A DNA stretch of 64,000 bases from Anaerolineales bacterium (GTDB lineage: Bacteria; Chloroflexota; Anaerolineae; Anaerolineales; UBA4823): the NCBI GenBank assembly GCA_016935755.1, contig JAFGQI010000117.1, positions 1 to 64,000 on the forward strand. Reading direction: 5' to 3'. This document shows, one piece after another, positions 9,107-19,207 of the stretch. The translations under genes were made by a program, and so were the position numbers. Numbering within the stretch: the stretch's first letter is position 1; every line of letters begins with the position of its first letter. The notes below the pieces were generated by a model. The model did no database searches, had not been told where the DNA came from, and was given only the letters and a program-made list of their open reading frames with translations.

Positions 9107-10459
9107 TTATTGCTTCAACTCGGTCGGCGGGCTGCCGGGCTGCAGATCATCCGACCACTTGACCAGTCCATAGAAAAGAGGCAAGGGTTCGACCGGCTCA
9201 TCGCTCCAGGTGTGCGCTTCCAGGAGCGCCTGGCGCGCCTGCGCCAACGTTTCTGGCTGGTTAGCGTGGATCGTGAACAAGGGCTGACCTTCACGCAGAT
9301 GATCCCCGACCTTATGGTGTATCATAATCCCCACCGCATGGTCAATTGGGTCCCCTTTTTTCGCTCGTCCGGCTCCTAACAGCACAGCTGTCTCTCCGAC
9401 GATGCGGGCGTGAATCCCCTGCAGGTAGCCCGAACGAGGCGCAGCGACTGTTTCAATGAAAGCAGCTCGCGGGAAATTCTCCGGCTCATCCAGATAGCGG
9501 AGGTCGCCTCCCTGCGCTTGCACCAGCTCTCGGAAACGCTGCCAGGCTTTCCCCTGCAGCAGGGCCTGTTCTGCCATGCCGCGCCCGGCGTCTTCATCCG
9601 GAGCCAATCCCCCCAACGCCAGCATATGCCCGGCTAAGACCAGGCAGTGCTCCTGAAAATCCACTGGCCCGTGTCCATGCAGAGTTTGGATGGCTTCACG
9701 TACTTCCAGGGAGTTTCCAACGGCGTTACCAAGCGGCTGATTCATATCTGAAAGCAGCGCCACAGCTTTTCGTTCAGATAATTTGGCAATCCAGGCCATC
9801 GTTTCAGCCAGCACCCGCCCCGCCTCCAGGCTGGTCATGAAAGCGCCGCAGCCCACCTTGACATCCAGCACAATCGCCTGCGCCCCAGCGGCGATTTTCT
9901 TGCTCATCACCGAAGAAGCGATCAGCGGGATCGACTGCACCGTGCCAGTGACATCGCGCAGCGAATATAACTTGCCATCAGCTGGAGCCAGGTTCGCCGT
10001 CTGCCCTGTCAGCACCAAACCAATGCGGCGGAGCTGATCCAGGAATTCATCTGTGGTCAGGTTCACCCGATAGCCCGGGATCGATTCCATTTTGTCCAGG
10101 GTGCCCCCGCTGAACCCCAGGCCGCGCCCAGACATCTTGGCTACCGGCAGCCCACAAGCCGCTACGGTCGGCTCCACGACCAGGGTTGTTTTATCGCCTA
10201 CCCCACCGGTGGAATGCTTATCAACTGCAATGGGCACAACCTGAGACAGATCCAATACATCCCCCGAAAAAGCCATCGCCAGGGTCAGATCGGTGATCTC
10301 TCGCAAGGTCATGCTGTTAAGCACCACTGCCATAGCCCAAGCAGAAGCCTGGTAATCCGCGATATCCCCGCGTGTGAATCCCTGGATGAAGAACTCAATC
10401 TCCTGGCGGGTCAGCTCCTCTTTATCCCTTTTCTTAACAATGATGTCGACAGCGCGCAT
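9107..10459 (-). CDS. pdp: Thymidine/pyrimidine-nucleoside phosphorylase
   Basis: MRAVDIIVKKRDKEELTRQEIEFFIQGFTRGDIADYQASAWAMAVVLNSM...VDKHSTGGVGDKTTLVVEP...KMSGRGLGFSGGTLDKMESIPGY; GGAG upstream of ATG 10459 (ORF track begins at 10474). Confidence 0.95.
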   Translation of the reverse strand: MRAVDIIVKKRDKEELTRQEIEFFIQGFTRGDIADYQASAWAMAVVLNSMTLREITDLTLAMAFSGDVLDLSQVVPIAVDKHSTGGVGDKTTLVVEPTVAACGLPVAKMSGRGLGFSGGTLDKMESIPGYRVNLTTDEFLDQLRRIGLVLTGQTANLAPADGKLYSLRDVTGTVQSIPLIASSVMSKKIAAGAQAIVLDVKVGCGAFMTSLEAGRVLAETMAWIAKLSERKAVALLSDMNQPLGNAVGNSLEVREAIQTLHGHGPVDFQEHCLVLAGHMLALGGLAPDEDAGRGMAEQALLQGKAWQRFRELVQAQGGDLRYLDEPENFPRAAFIETVAAPRSGYLQGIHARIVGETAVLLGAGRAKKGDPIDHAVGIMIHHKVGDHLREGQPLFTIHANQPETLAQARQALLEAHTWSDEPVEPLPLFYGLVKWSDDLQPGSPPTELKQ

Positions 10460-10484
10460 ATGAAACTCCGTCAAGGGGAAATTC

Positions 10485-10520
10485 GGGGTATTGGGGCGGG
10501 TAAAGCCGCCCTAATACCCC
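10485..10520 (-). repeat. 15-bp inverted repeat (one G-T pair), 6-nt loop, in 5' leader of the phosphorylase gene
   Basis: ggggtattggggcgg-gtaaag-ccgccctaatacccc located 26 nt upstream of the start codon at 10459. Confidence 0.6.
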
Positions 10521-10652
10521 CATCCATCCACTAACTGCGTAAGCCCTACCATTATAACGCCTTCCCCTGACATTTCTACGTGCAGGGGGTGTTTTCATAG
10601 CTGTAAGGATAAAAAGTATTCAGCAGATTATAATGCTACTATCGTACATCCA

Positions 10653-10678
10653 GGCGAAAGCCCGGTAAGGAAATACCG
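10653..10678 (+). promoter_or_regulatory. Two adjacent small hairpins in the leader of the 10699 ORF
   Basis: GGC-GAAA-GCC (10653-10662) directly followed by CGGTA-AGGAAA-TACCG (10663-10678), then AAGGAG SD; TATAAT at 10629-10634. Confidence 0.4.
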
Positions 10679-10698
10679 AGTAAGGAGTGCAGATCGGC

Positions 10699-11250
10699 AT
10701 GTCAGCAAACCCAGGCGCAGCGCCATATGCTCTTGAAGAAGGGGAAAAAACTACCCCCATAATGGCTTATACCCAAAATATGCTGGTTTTGGGAGATGTT
10801 GTCACCAAAGATGCCATCCGGGTCAGCATATGGCTGCGGACCTCTGCCATCCCCAGCTATATCTTGATCTATGGTGTGCGAGTGGTCAGGTTTAGTGAAG
10901 GCAGCCTCTCCAAACCAGAGCAGTTCTCAGAGCTTCACCTGCCTTCCTCGCAGATCATAGCCTTTCATATCAAACCTCCTGCTCAGGAGCCGCTGGATTA
11001 TGATGCGAACGAGCCAATGCGCAAAATGCACCCCACTATTGCGCTGGTGGGAGCATTCCGGTTCGATGGCTACCTGCGCATGTCCACCCACACGAACCTG
11101 GAACGTTTCCTGGACGCGGCAAAAGAGGCTTTCATCGGCATGTATGATATTTCAATCACCCAACCGGGCTCCCCAGCTACGGGGGCGATGAAGATACCTT
11201 ACGCGGTTTTACGCAAAGAAAGTGTGATGTTTCTTTCTAACGCGCGTTAA
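10699..11250 (+). CDS. Hypothetical protein
   Basis: ORF with leader TATAAT, AAGGAG SD and ATG (MSANPGAAPYALEEGEKTTPIMAYTQNMLVLGDVVTKDAIRVSIWLRTSAIPSYILIYG...); no family recognised by eye. Confidence 0.75.
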   Translation: MSANPGAAPYALEEGEKTTPIMAYTQNMLVLGDVVTKDAIRVSIWLRTSAIPSYILIYGVRVVRFSEGSLSKPEQFSELHLPSSQIIAFHIKPPAQEPLDYDANEPMRKMHPTIALVGAFRFDGYLRMSTHTNLERFLDAAKEAFIGMYDISITQPGSPATGAMKIPYAVLRKESVMFLSNAR

Positions 11251-11289
11251 ATATCTCAAGATCAGCGGTCAGGCAGGATTGGGTGGGAT

Positions 11290-12312
11290 TTATAAGATCA
11301 GCATGGCATCGCCAAAGGAGTAAAAGCGATAGCCTTGGGCAATAGCCGTCTGATAAGCAGCCAGAATACGCTCGCGCCCCGCGTAGGCGCTCACCAGCAT
11401 CAGCAAGGTTGACCGGGGCAGATGAAAATTGGTCACCAGGGCGTCTACCGACTGAAATCGAAAACCTGGCAGGATGAATAAATCCGTGGAACCTTCATAA
11501 GGGGCGACTGTCTGGCTTCCCGCAGCATGACGCGCCGCGCTTTCCAGGCTGCGTACGCTGGTAGTGCCAACCGCCACGATGCGCCTGCCCTCTGCCCGCG
11601 CCTGGTTCACTGCCCTGGCTGCTTCCAGCGGGACCTGGCACCATTCCGTATGGATTTGGTGCTGCCGGGGATCATCTTCGGTAACCGGGGCGAAGGTATC
11701 CAGCCCAACATGTAATGTGATCGTGACAAATTGGAAACCCTGCTTCTCCAGGCTCTCCATCAGGTGAGGGGTGAAATGCAAGCCAGCCGTGGGGGCTGCC
11801 GCTGATCCCGGCAGGCGAGCATAAACAGTCTGGTAGCGTTCAGGGTCCTGAATGGGCCTGTGAATGTAGGGTGGCAATGGGACATGCCCAATGCGATCCA
11901 GCTCAGCGTCCAGGGGTTTGGAAAAACGCACCAGGCGCCGCGCCCCTCCCAGCACAGCCAGAATTTCTGCGCTCAAGCCCTCCGAGACGTACAGATGTTT
12001 GCCCGGGGTGAGGCCTTTGCCGCCCACCAGAGCTTCCCAGGTCTGCTCATCTACACTGTGCAGCAGCAGGATTTCTACCTTTCCTCCCGTTGACTCCTTA
12101 GATGCGAACAGCCGGGCAGCAATAACGCGAGTTTCGTTGACGACAAATAAATCTCCAGGACGAAGATAATTGCCGATTTCATTGAATTGAGCATGTTGGA
12201 TATCCCCGCTTTGGCGATCCAAAATCAGCAGCCGGGAGGCGTCGCGCGGCTCTACCGGCGTTTGAGCGATATACTCCGGCGGGAGATGATAATCAAAATC
12301 CGATGTTTTCAC
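11290..12312 (-). CDS. queA: S-adenosylmethionine:tRNA ribosyltransferase-isomerase
   Basis: MKTSDFDYHLPPEYIAQTPVEPRDASRLLILDRQSGDIQHAQFNEIGNYLRPGDLFVVNETRVIAARL...GSAAAPTAGLHFTPHLM...LHVGLDTFAPV. Confidence 0.97.
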   Translation of the reverse strand: MKTSDFDYHLPPEYIAQTPVEPRDASRLLILDRQSGDIQHAQFNEIGNYLRPGDLFVVNETRVIAARLFASKESTGGKVEILLLHSVDEQTWEALVGGKGLTPGKHLYVSEGLSAEILAVLGGARRLVRFSKPLDAELDRIGHVPLPPYIHRPIQDPERYQTVYARLPGSAAAPTAGLHFTPHLMESLEKQGFQFVTITLHVGLDTFAPVTEDDPRQHQIHTEWCQVPLEAARAVNQARAEGRRIVAVGTTSVRSLESAARHAAGSQTVAPYEGSTDLFILPGFRFQSVDALVTNFHLPRSTLLMLVSAYAGRERILAAYQTAIAQGYRFYSFGDAMLIL

Positions 12313-12563
12313 TTATTCAACCAGCGAGAGATCAGGTTCAAGAGCACCGTCAGGATCACCGAGATCAGGATCGATGTGCCTAAGGCCAACACACAGGTAA
12401 AGTTCCCCCGTTCAAAGCGGATATCACCCGGGAGCCGGCCTGGGATGACACCAAATCGCGCCGCCAGATAAATCAGGCCGCCTGCAATCATCAAAACAGC
12501 CCCTGCCAGCACCAGGAACCGGGCTACTGCAATCATATCTTTCTGCCTGTCAAAGATTGTCAC
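12309..12563 (-). CDS. DUF2905-like small membrane protein
   Basis: Two TM segments with central RFGVIPGRLPGDIRFERGNFT motif; between ruvB and queA, overlaps queA start by 4 nt. Confidence 0.8.
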   Translation of the reverse strand: MTIFDRQKDMIAVARFLVLAGAVLMIAGGLIYLAARFGVIPGRLPGDIRFERGNFTCVLALGTSILISVILTVLLNLISRWLNK

Positions 12564-12578
12564 AGATCAAAATTCAAC

Positions 12579-13604
12579 TCACAGTAATTTTGGCTGGTCT
12601 TCTTTCGCGTAGGTCAGGTTCAGATGTTCATAGGCCTGCCGGGTAGCTACGCGCCCTTGAGGCGTACGCTCCAAAAAACCAAGCTGAAGCAAATATGGCT
12701 CGACCACATCCATGATGGTGTCTGGCTCCTCGCTGATCGAGGCGGCGATCGTGCTGAGACCAACCGGCCCACCACGATATTTTTCGATCACGGTCAGCAG
12801 GACCCGGCGATCCAGGTCGTCCAATCCCAGGGCATCCACATCCATGAGATCCAGTGCATCATGTGAGATTGACCGGGTGATGATCCCCTGGGCGCGCACT
12901 TCTGCGAAGTCGCGCACGCGCCGCAGCATTCTCAGCGCTACCCGCGGGGTGCCGCGGCCGCGCCGGGCGATTTCATCCACGCCTTCGGGATCAGCATCTA
13001 CACCCAACACGCTGGCTGCCCGGCTGACAATCTTGCACATGGCAGGGATATCATAGAAATCCAGCCGGTAAACCGCCCCAAAACGCGCCCGCAAGGGCGC
13101 GGTCAGCAGGGCCAGGCGCGTCGTTGCACCGATCACCGAAAAGCGCGGCAGTTTCAGGCGGATCGAGCGCGCCGAAGGCCCCTTCCCGATGATAATATCC
13201 AGAGCAAAGTCTTCCATCGCCGGATACAGCACTTCTTCAATTGAACGCCCGAGGCGGTGGATTTCATCCACAAAGAGAATATCTCCTGCGCGCAGGTTGG
13301 TTAAAATAGCAGCCAGGTCTCCGGGATGTTCGATAGCAGGGCCGGAGGTAATTTTGATATTCACCCCCATCTCGTTGGCTAAGATATGCGCCAGAGTTGT
13401 TTTTCCCAGGCCAGGCGGGCCATAGAACAGCACATGATCTAAAGGCTCGCCGCGCTGTCGGGCAGCCGCAATTAAGATCTCCAGGTTCTCGCGCACTCGA
13501 TCCTGTCCAATCAAATCGGCAAGGCTCTTGGGGCGCAGGGCCGGGTCCAGCCGGTCATCTGCCTGGGGCCGGGGGTTCACCAATCTTTCAGTTGTTTCAC
13601 TCAT
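12579..13604 (-). CDS. ruvB: Holliday junction branch migration ATPase RuvB
   Basis: [82 protein letters not shown]...[24 protein letters not shown]. Confidence 0.98.
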   Translation of the reverse strand: MSETTERLVNPRPQADDRLDPALRPKSLADLIGQDRVRENLEILIAAARQRGEPLDHVLFYGPPGLGKTTLAHILANEMGVNIKITSGPAIEHPGDLAAILTNLRAGDILFVDEIHRLGRSIEEVLYPAMEDFALDIIIGKGPSARSIRLKLPRFSVIGATTRLALLTAPLRARFGAVYRLDFYDIPAMCKIVSRAASVLGVDADPEGVDEIARRGRGTPRVALRMLRRVRDFAEVRAQGIITRSISHDALDLMDVDALGLDDLDRRVLLTVIEKYRGGPVGLSTIAASISEEPDTIMDVVEPYLLQLGFLERTPQGRVATRQAYEHLNLTYAKEDQPKLL

Positions 13605-13611
13605 GGGGGTG

Positions 13612-13617
13612 ATTATA
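13612..13617 (-). promoter_or_regulatory. Perfect -10 (TATAAT) 7 nt before ruvB ATG; possible leaderless start
   Basis: Minus strand GGGTTATAATCACCCCC-ATG; no SD. Confidence 0.45.
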
Positions 13618-13666
13618 ACCCGGTTTCCAGCTATAATAAACGTATCCTCAATCTAGGAGCAACTGT

Positions 13667-14293
13667 ATGGAAAATCTGTTCCCTTCCTCCCATCCCCTGA
13701 TTGCACATAAACTCACCAGATTACGCGATAAAGGCACCGACCCCAAAAAATTCCGCGAACTCGTACGGGAGATTTCTGCCTTGCTGGCTTATGAAGCGAC
13801 CGCTGATCTTTTGCTCCAGCCTCGCCAGGTGGAAACTCCGCTGGCGATATTCAATGGCTCGGAACTGATGGAAAAGATTGGGCTGGTTCCCATCTTGCGG
13901 GCAGGCTTAGGCATGGTAGAAGGCGTTTGGAATCTGATGCCTTCCGCCGAAGTCTGGCATATCGGCCTGTTCCGCGATGAACGGACCCTCAAACCAGTCC
14001 AATACTACAACAAACTGCCCATCGAACCCACCGTCACAGTTTGCCTGGTGCTAGACCCGATGCTGGCTACCGGCGGATCGGCAGTGGCTACCATCGATAT
14101 CTTGAAGCGATGGGGTGTATCCAAGATCAAGTTCGTGGGCCTGATCGGCGCTCCAGAAGGCATCGAGCTGGTGCAGAAAAATCACCCCGAAGTGCCCATC
14201 CACCTGGCTGCCATTGACGAAAGACTCAATGAAAAAGGATACATCCTCCCCGGCCTGGGCGACGCGGGCGACCGCCAGTTCGGCACAGGTTAA
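13667..14293 (+). CDS. upp: Uracil phosphoribosyltransferase
   Basis: [39 protein letters not shown]...[13 protein letters not shown]...[23 protein letters not shown]...[17 protein letters not shown]. Confidence 0.97.
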   Translation: MENLFPSSHPLIAHKLTRLRDKGTDPKKFRELVREISALLAYEATADLLLQPRQVETPLAIFNGSELMEKIGLVPILRAGLGMVEGVWNLMPSAEVWHIGLFRDERTLKPVQYYNKLPIEPTVTVCLVLDPMLATGGSAVATIDILKRWGVSKIKFVGLIGAPEGIELVQKNHPEVPIHLAAIDERLNEKGYILPGLGDAGDRQFGTG

Positions 14294-14910
14294 AACAGAA
14301 AAGGGATAAACAGCTTACTGCGAGCTTTGTAATCTGCAAAGCCTATCAATCCCGACAGCACCTGATCTTTCTGGCGCATGCGCGGCAGCCAGTAGAACAG
14401 CACCCAGACCAGTAAGATGGCAACTGGCAGCCAATGCCTAGCCAGCAGGCTGAAGCTCAAGTAGATCAGCAGCTCACCGAAATAGTTGGGGTTGCGCAAG
14501 CGGCTAAATAACCCATCGGTGATCAGAACCCCTGGGTTGAGTTTAAGCGAGGCATGTTTCTGCATGTCTGAGGCGAAATGGAGGAAGAGACCCAAAGCAA
14601 ATAAGGAAATACAAAACGCCTGAAGCCATGCGGGAGCCTGCACTGCCTGCGAGGTGATGATCCAGGGAGCTGTCCAGTATAAACATAATGCCAACCAGCT
14701 GACCACCCCAAAGCCCAGGCTGACTTTTTGCTCCCAGGACTGGTCAGGGAAAATATTGCTCTTCAATACCCACAGGATGCCATAAGTGCCATGCAGAGCC
14801 AGGTAGATCCAGGCTGTCGAATTGTTCCATTGATTGAAAACAGCCATCATGATCAAGATAATTATGGCTGTGACACCTTTGTTGGTATCGATAAAGAATT
14901 TTTGTTTCAT
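14290..14910 (-). CDS. DUF1295/isoprenylcysteine methyltransferase-like integral membrane protein
   Basis: Multiple TM segments; [27 protein letters not shown]...Y motif typical of steroid-5-alpha-reductase/ICMT-like families; start re-set to ATG 14910 with AGGA upstream. Stop codon overlaps upp stop (convergent). Confidence 0.75.
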   Translation of the reverse strand: MKQKFFIDTNKGVTAIIILIMMAVFNQWNNSTAWIYLALHGTYGILWVLKSNIFPDQSWEQKVSLGFGVVSWLALCLYWTAPWIITSQAVQAPAWLQAFCISLFALGLFLHFASDMQKHASLKLNPGVLITDGLFSRLRNPNYFGELLIYLSFSLLARHWLPVAILLVWVLFYWLPRMRQKDQVLSGLIGFADYKARSKLFIPFLF

Positions 14911-15022
14911 GATTGTTTTCCTAACAGACTTGCCTAAAACCTCGATCATGTTATACAATTGGGACATGTTCTGTAGAAAATAATCCGGAGATCGCACTCT
15001 CTGTGCATGGGATATTCTTCAT

Positions 15023-17254
15023 ATGATAACAGAAAAGTTTGGCCGATACGAAATAAAATCCGAAATCGCCCGCGGGGGCATGGCAACAGTCTTCCATGCC
15101 TACGATCCGAGCTTTGAGCGTGATGTGGCGCTCAAAGTCTTACCGCAGGTCTTTCTGCATGACCCGCAGTTCCGGACGCGCTTCGAACGCGAAGCTAAAA
15201 TGATCGCCCGTCTGGAACACCCCGCAATTGTGCCTGTATACGATTTCGGCGAAGAAGAGGGACAACCCTATATTGTTATGCGCTATATGTCGGGCGGAGA
15301 TTTAACCGAACGCATTGAAAGCAGAACGCTATCACTGGCAGAAACCGCCAAAATCGTCAACCGTATTGCCCAATCCCTGGATGCCGCCCACGCCCGGAAC
15401 ATCGTCCACCGCGATCTCAAACCCGGCAACGTTCTTTTCGACCAATATGGGAATGCCTTCCTATCTGATTTTGGCATAGCCCGCATGGCCGAAGAAGCTG
15501 GCCCCACGCTAACAGGCACATCTATCCTGGGAACGCCTTCCTACATGAGCCCTGAACAGGTACAGGGCGAAAAAGATCTGGATGGGCGCAGCGACATCTA
15601 TGCCCTGGGAGTGCTCGTCTTCCAAATGCTTACCGGGGTCATGCCCTACCAGGGGGATACGCCGGCCAAAGTCATGATGATGCATGTCTTGCAGCCGGTC
15701 CCCAGCATTCTGGATTTCAAGCCAGACCTGCCCACTCACTGCGAGGCGCTGATCCTCAAAGCGATGGCAAAAAGCCCGGCAGACCGCTTTGCCACGGCAG
15801 GCGAATTATCCCTGGCGCTGGATAGCATCGCCCGCGGCGAGCCGTTACCATCGCTCTTCTCTACTACGGATACAGTAATCGCTAAGGGCGCCCCCGCCGT
15901 CATCCCATCCGGGGCAGGTACCCAACCAGCCTCTGCCGCTCAAACTGTTCTCTCACGCCCAAGACCAGGGGCTGTCCCGGCTGGGCCTGAAATTGCCGAA
16001 CCGCCCCAGGCGAAGAAATCATCGCCCATTATCCCCATCGTGATCTTCGCGGCGCTTTTCCTGGCAGTGGTGGGAGGGCTGGCATTCTTTGGCACGCAAG
16101 GGAAAGGCCCCCTGGCCATGTTAGCCCCAGCCACGGCGACGACACAGCCCAGCCCCACGGCTGTACCGGCTACCGACACACCCCCTACAAGCACTACCGC
16201 TCCCACGGCTGTGGAGAACCTGCCGGCAGTTGTCACTGCCACCGAAGCGCCGACCGAGCCGCCAACGGAGATCCCAGCCACGCCAACCGAAACAGCTACC
16301 CCTGTACCGACCGCTCCAATCATCGGTGGGGCAGATAAGATCGCCTGGTTGGACAAGAACGATATTTGGATCGCCAACCTGGATGGCAGTGAGCTGGCGC
16401 AGCTGACCGAGGATGGCACGATCAAGAGCGGGCTGCAGTGGGCGCCGGATGGTCAGGCGGTTTACTATATCTCCGGGAAGTGTGTGCAGTCCGTCCGGCT
16501 TTCCGATACGCGCATCGACATCATCACCTGCTTCAACTACGTTGACTATCTCAAATCCTTTGAAATCTCCCCCGATGGTTCTACTGTTGCCATCAGCCTG
16601 GACAACCAGCTCTACCTGGTGCCTTATGATCTGCAGCTCCTGTCGGAGGTAAAGGTGCGCTCCGACCTGACCGATCTGGCTGAGTGCAAGGATTTTGCAC
16701 CCTATCTGAAAAACTTCGTTAAATACGCTCACTGGTCAAAGGATGGGCAGTTCCTGGCGATGGTCATCTTTGGGGTTGCCTCCGACATTGGCTCGGCGGA
16801 TATCGTCCAGGTGATTCCCATCACCCAATGCACAGCCAACCCGCGCGCCGTGGATAATTTCCCGCCGCCGCGCTTCCGCCCGGCGGAGTATGAAAAAGCG
16901 CCCATGATCCCCAGCTTTGCCTGGGATGGACTGGTGCTGTTTGCAATGCACACGGTGATGCGCACAAACGGGTACGGCGATCTGTATATTTACAATATGG
17001 ATCTTCACAAAGCGCAAAGCAAAGTGAATCCGGTCAAGAACTCTTGCTGCTACCGCGATCCATACTGGAGCCCGGATGGCACCCATCTGTTGATCTCTTA
17101 CCAGAACTGGACCGATGGTCCAGCCAGCCCGGTTTCGCTTTATTACATCCCGTATGGCACGATTGGATCTGGCGCCACCTACGACCCACTCCCCATCCCC
17201 CCCATTACTGGAGATATGGCCAACCCGCAGCCCATCTTGAGAATAGCGCAGTAG
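15023..17254 (+). CDS. Membrane Ser/Thr protein kinase with C-terminal TolB/PD40-like beta-propeller region
   Basis: FGRYEIKSEIARGGMATVFHAYDPSFERDVALKVL...IVHRDLKPGNVLFDQYGNAFLSDFGIA...GTPSYMSPEQ; single TM IIPIVIFAALFLAVVGGLAFF; T/P-rich linker; DIWIANLDGSELAQLTEDG...LQWAPDGQAVYY repeats. Confidence 0.92.
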   Translation: MITEKFGRYEIKSEIARGGMATVFHAYDPSFERDVALKVLPQVFLHDPQFRTRFEREAKMIARLEHPAIVPVYDFGEEEGQPYIVMRYMSGGDLTERIESRTLSLAETAKIVNRIAQSLDAAHARNIVHRDLKPGNVLFDQYGNAFLSDFGIARMAEEAGPTLTGTSILGTPSYMSPEQVQGEKDLDGRSDIYALGVLVFQMLTGVMPYQGDTPAKVMMMHVLQPVPSILDFKPDLPTHCEALILKAMAKSPADRFATAGELSLALDSIARGEPLPSLFSTTDTVIAKGAPAVIPSGAGTQPASAAQTVLSRPRPGAVPAGPEIAEPPQAKKSSPIIPIVIFAALFLAVVGGLAFFGTQGKGPLAMLAPATATTQPSPTAVPATDTPPTSTTAPTAVENLPAVVTATEAPTEPPTEIPATPTETATPVPTAPIIGGADKIAWLDKNDIWIANLDGSELAQLTEDGTIKSGLQWAPDGQAVYYISGKCVQSVRLSDTRIDIITCFNYVDYLKSFEISPDGSTVAISLDNQLYLVPYDLQLLSEVKVRSDLTDLAECKDFAPYLKNFVKYAHWSKDGQFLAMVIFGVASDIGSADIVQVIPITQCTANPRAVDNFPPPRFRPAEYEKAPMIPSFAWDGLVLFAMHTVMRTNGYGDLYIYNMDLHKAQSKVNPVKNSCCYRDPYWSPDGTHLLISYQNWTDGPASPVSLYYIPYGTIGSGATYDPLPIPPITGDMANPQPILRIAQ

Positions 17255-17344
17255 AATCACGGAGTTGCCAGGCCTGTGATAAAATTATAAGGTTTTACAA
17301 AGCCCACTATGGGTTTTTATTCGTTCGGAGGAAAGGAATTCCTG

Positions 17345-18403
17345 ATGTTCAAAACCCAAATTTATCTTGTGCTGGCAATTTTATCCCTCAGCATGCTTTT
17401 ATCTGCCTGCGCACCGGCTGCTTCGCCACAGCCGACCGCCACCACTGCCCCCCAACCCACCGCGCCTCTGGAACCTACCGGGATAGAGGTTATCAAACTT
17501 AAAGTATCGACCCTTCCATTTGTGTCTTATGCCCCATTTTTTATCGCTCAGGAGGAAGGTCTGTTCGCCGAGCAAGGGCTGGAAGTTGAGTTTGTCAAGA
17601 TTGACAAAACCTCCGAAGCCATGGCTGGGCTGGCTCAAGGCCAGATTGACGTAGCGGCTGGTTTCTTCGATGTGAGCACATTGAACGCCATCGCCAAAGG
17701 CGGTCAGATCAAATATGTATCCGATAAAGGCTACCTGGATACCAACGGCTGCGATGCTTCCACCTTCGTCGCTCGCAAAGACCTGCTGGAAAGCGGCAAG
17801 CTTGACGATCTGAAGAACCTGGCTGGCATGAAGATCGCCCTGACCCCCACCAGCACGGCTGAATATGCCTTAGATGTTCTCTTGAAAGGGGTCGGCCTGT
17901 CCAGTAAAGATGTCGAAGTCCTGGATATCCCGCTGCCTGCCCGCCTGGAAGGCATGGGATCAGGCTCAGTGGATATTGCCGCTACATCTGACCCCTGGAC
18001 CATCCGCATGGTCAACGCAGGCTCCGGCGTCGTCTGGAACCCCTGGCAGAAATTAATGCCCAATCTGCAGTTTTCAATCATCATGTACGGGCCTAACCTG
18101 CTGGAGAAAAACCGCGACGCTGGCGTCCGCTTCCTGATCGCTTACCTCAAGGCTGTCAAGCAGTATCACGAAGGCAAGACGGATCGCAATGTTGAAATCA
18201 TTGCCAAGTACACTCAACTCAAAGTAGAAGAAGTCAAGCAATCCTGCTGGATGTCCATGCGGGCCGACGGATCAGTAAACCTGGATGGAATGGATGATTT
18301 CCAACAATGGGCGCTTGACAAGGGTTACCTCGTCAGCATTGTTCCTGAAGATCAACTGCTGGATCTGGGATTTCTGGAGGCTGCCAACCAGGCTCTGAAG
18401 TAA
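17345..18403 (+). CDS. ABC transporter substrate-binding lipoprotein (NMT1/THI5-, SsuA/TauA-like)
   Basis: Signal peptide with lipobox LLSAC; LKVSTLPFVSYAPFFIAQEEGLFAEQGLEVEFVKI...GQIDVAAGFFDVSTLNAIAKG. Confidence 0.9.
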   Translation: MFKTQIYLVLAILSLSMLLSACAPAASPQPTATTAPQPTAPLEPTGIEVIKLKVSTLPFVSYAPFFIAQEEGLFAEQGLEVEFVKIDKTSEAMAGLAQGQIDVAAGFFDVSTLNAIAKGGQIKYVSDKGYLDTNGCDASTFVARKDLLESGKLDDLKNLAGMKIALTPTSTAEYALDVLLKGVGLSSKDVEVLDIPLPARLEGMGSGSVDIAATSDPWTIRMVNAGSGVVWNPWQKLMPNLQFSIIMYGPNLLEKNRDAGVRFLIAYLKAVKQYHEGKTDRNVEIIAKYTQLKVEEVKQSCWMSMRADGSVNLDGMDDFQQWALDKGYLVSIVPEDQLLDLGFLEAANQALK

Positions 18404-18430
18404 TTTATTTTCTCAGCCCAGGTCACCTTT

Positions 18431-19207
18431 ATGGGTTTTCAGTGCATTCAACTTAGCAAGAAATATTCATCGCGCCAAGGGGAAGTCACCGCCTTACAGG
18501 CGGTTGACTTCCTGGTTGGCGAAGAGGAATTCGTGTGCATCGTTGGTCCCAGCGGCTGCGGGAAGACCACGCTGTTGAAAATCATCGCCGGTTTACTCAG
18601 ACCTTCCACCGGGCAAATCTTCTACAATCACGCCCCCATTAACAGTCAACCCCGCACTGCCATGGTCTTTCAGGATCAGGGTCTCTTCCCATGGATGACC
18701 GTCTTGGATAATGTTGCTTTTGGTCTGGAAATGCAAGGAGTTGGCCGGGAGGAACGTCGTTCCCAGGCGGAAAATTTTCTATCCAAAGTAGGCTTAGCTA
18801 ATTTTATTCACAGTTACCCGCATGAGCTGTCAGGTGGCATGCGGCAGCGCGTGGCCATCCTGCGCGCCTTCCTGGCAAATCCTCAAATCCTGTTGATGGA
18901 TGAGCCATTTGGAGCGTTGGATTCTCAAACCAGGCTCGTGATGCAGGAAGAACTGCTGCGCATCTGGAAAGAGCACCGCAAGACGGTTATCTACGTTACG
19001 CATGATATTGAAGAAGCCATTTTATTGGGCGATCGCGTCCTGGTGATGAGCGGGAGGCCTGGACATATCCGTATGGATATTCCGATACCCCTGGAGCGTC
19101 CACGCCACCTGGCAAACAGGGATCACCCAGATGTTGCGGAGATTAGATGGCAAATCTGGAAAATGTTGGAAGACGAAGTACGGAAAGAGCTGCGTATCCT
19201 GGTTTGA
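18431..19207 (+). CDS. ABC transporter ATP-binding protein (SsuB/TauB-like)
   Basis: IVGPSGCGKTTLLKIIAGLLRPS...MVFQDQGLFPWMTVLDNVAFGLEMQGV...HELSGGMRQRVAILRAFLANPQILLMDEPFGALD. Confidence 0.96.
   Translation: MGFQCIQLSKKYSSRQGEVTALQAVDFLVGEEEFVCIVGPSGCGKTTLLKIIAGLLRPSTGQIFYNHAPINSQPRTAMVFQDQGLFPWMTVLDNVAFGLEMQGVGREERRSQAENFLSKVGLANFIHSYPHELSGGMRQRVAILRAFLANPQILLMDEPFGALDSQTRLVMQEELLRIWKEHRKTVIYVTHDIEEAILLGDRVLVMSGRPGHIRMDIPIPLERPRHLANRDHPDVAEIRWQIWKMLEDEVRKELRILV

Noticed and set aside
9092-9379. 95-aa plus-strand ORF 9092..9379
   Set aside because: Antisense to the C-terminus of the pyrimidine-nucleoside phosphorylase; no independent support.
10653-10678. Twin hairpins compared with c-di-GMP-I, mini-ykkC and fluoride riboswitch consensuses
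   Set aside because: Only superficial resemblance (GAAA loop, CGGTA/TACCG stem); conserved core nucleotides are missing, so no class is assigned.
14908-15022. CATGTT...ACATGTT repeats in the divergent intergenic region considered as a LexA/SOS or other operator
   Set aside because: Spacing does not fit GAAC-N4-GTTC and only a partial palindrome is present; insufficient support.
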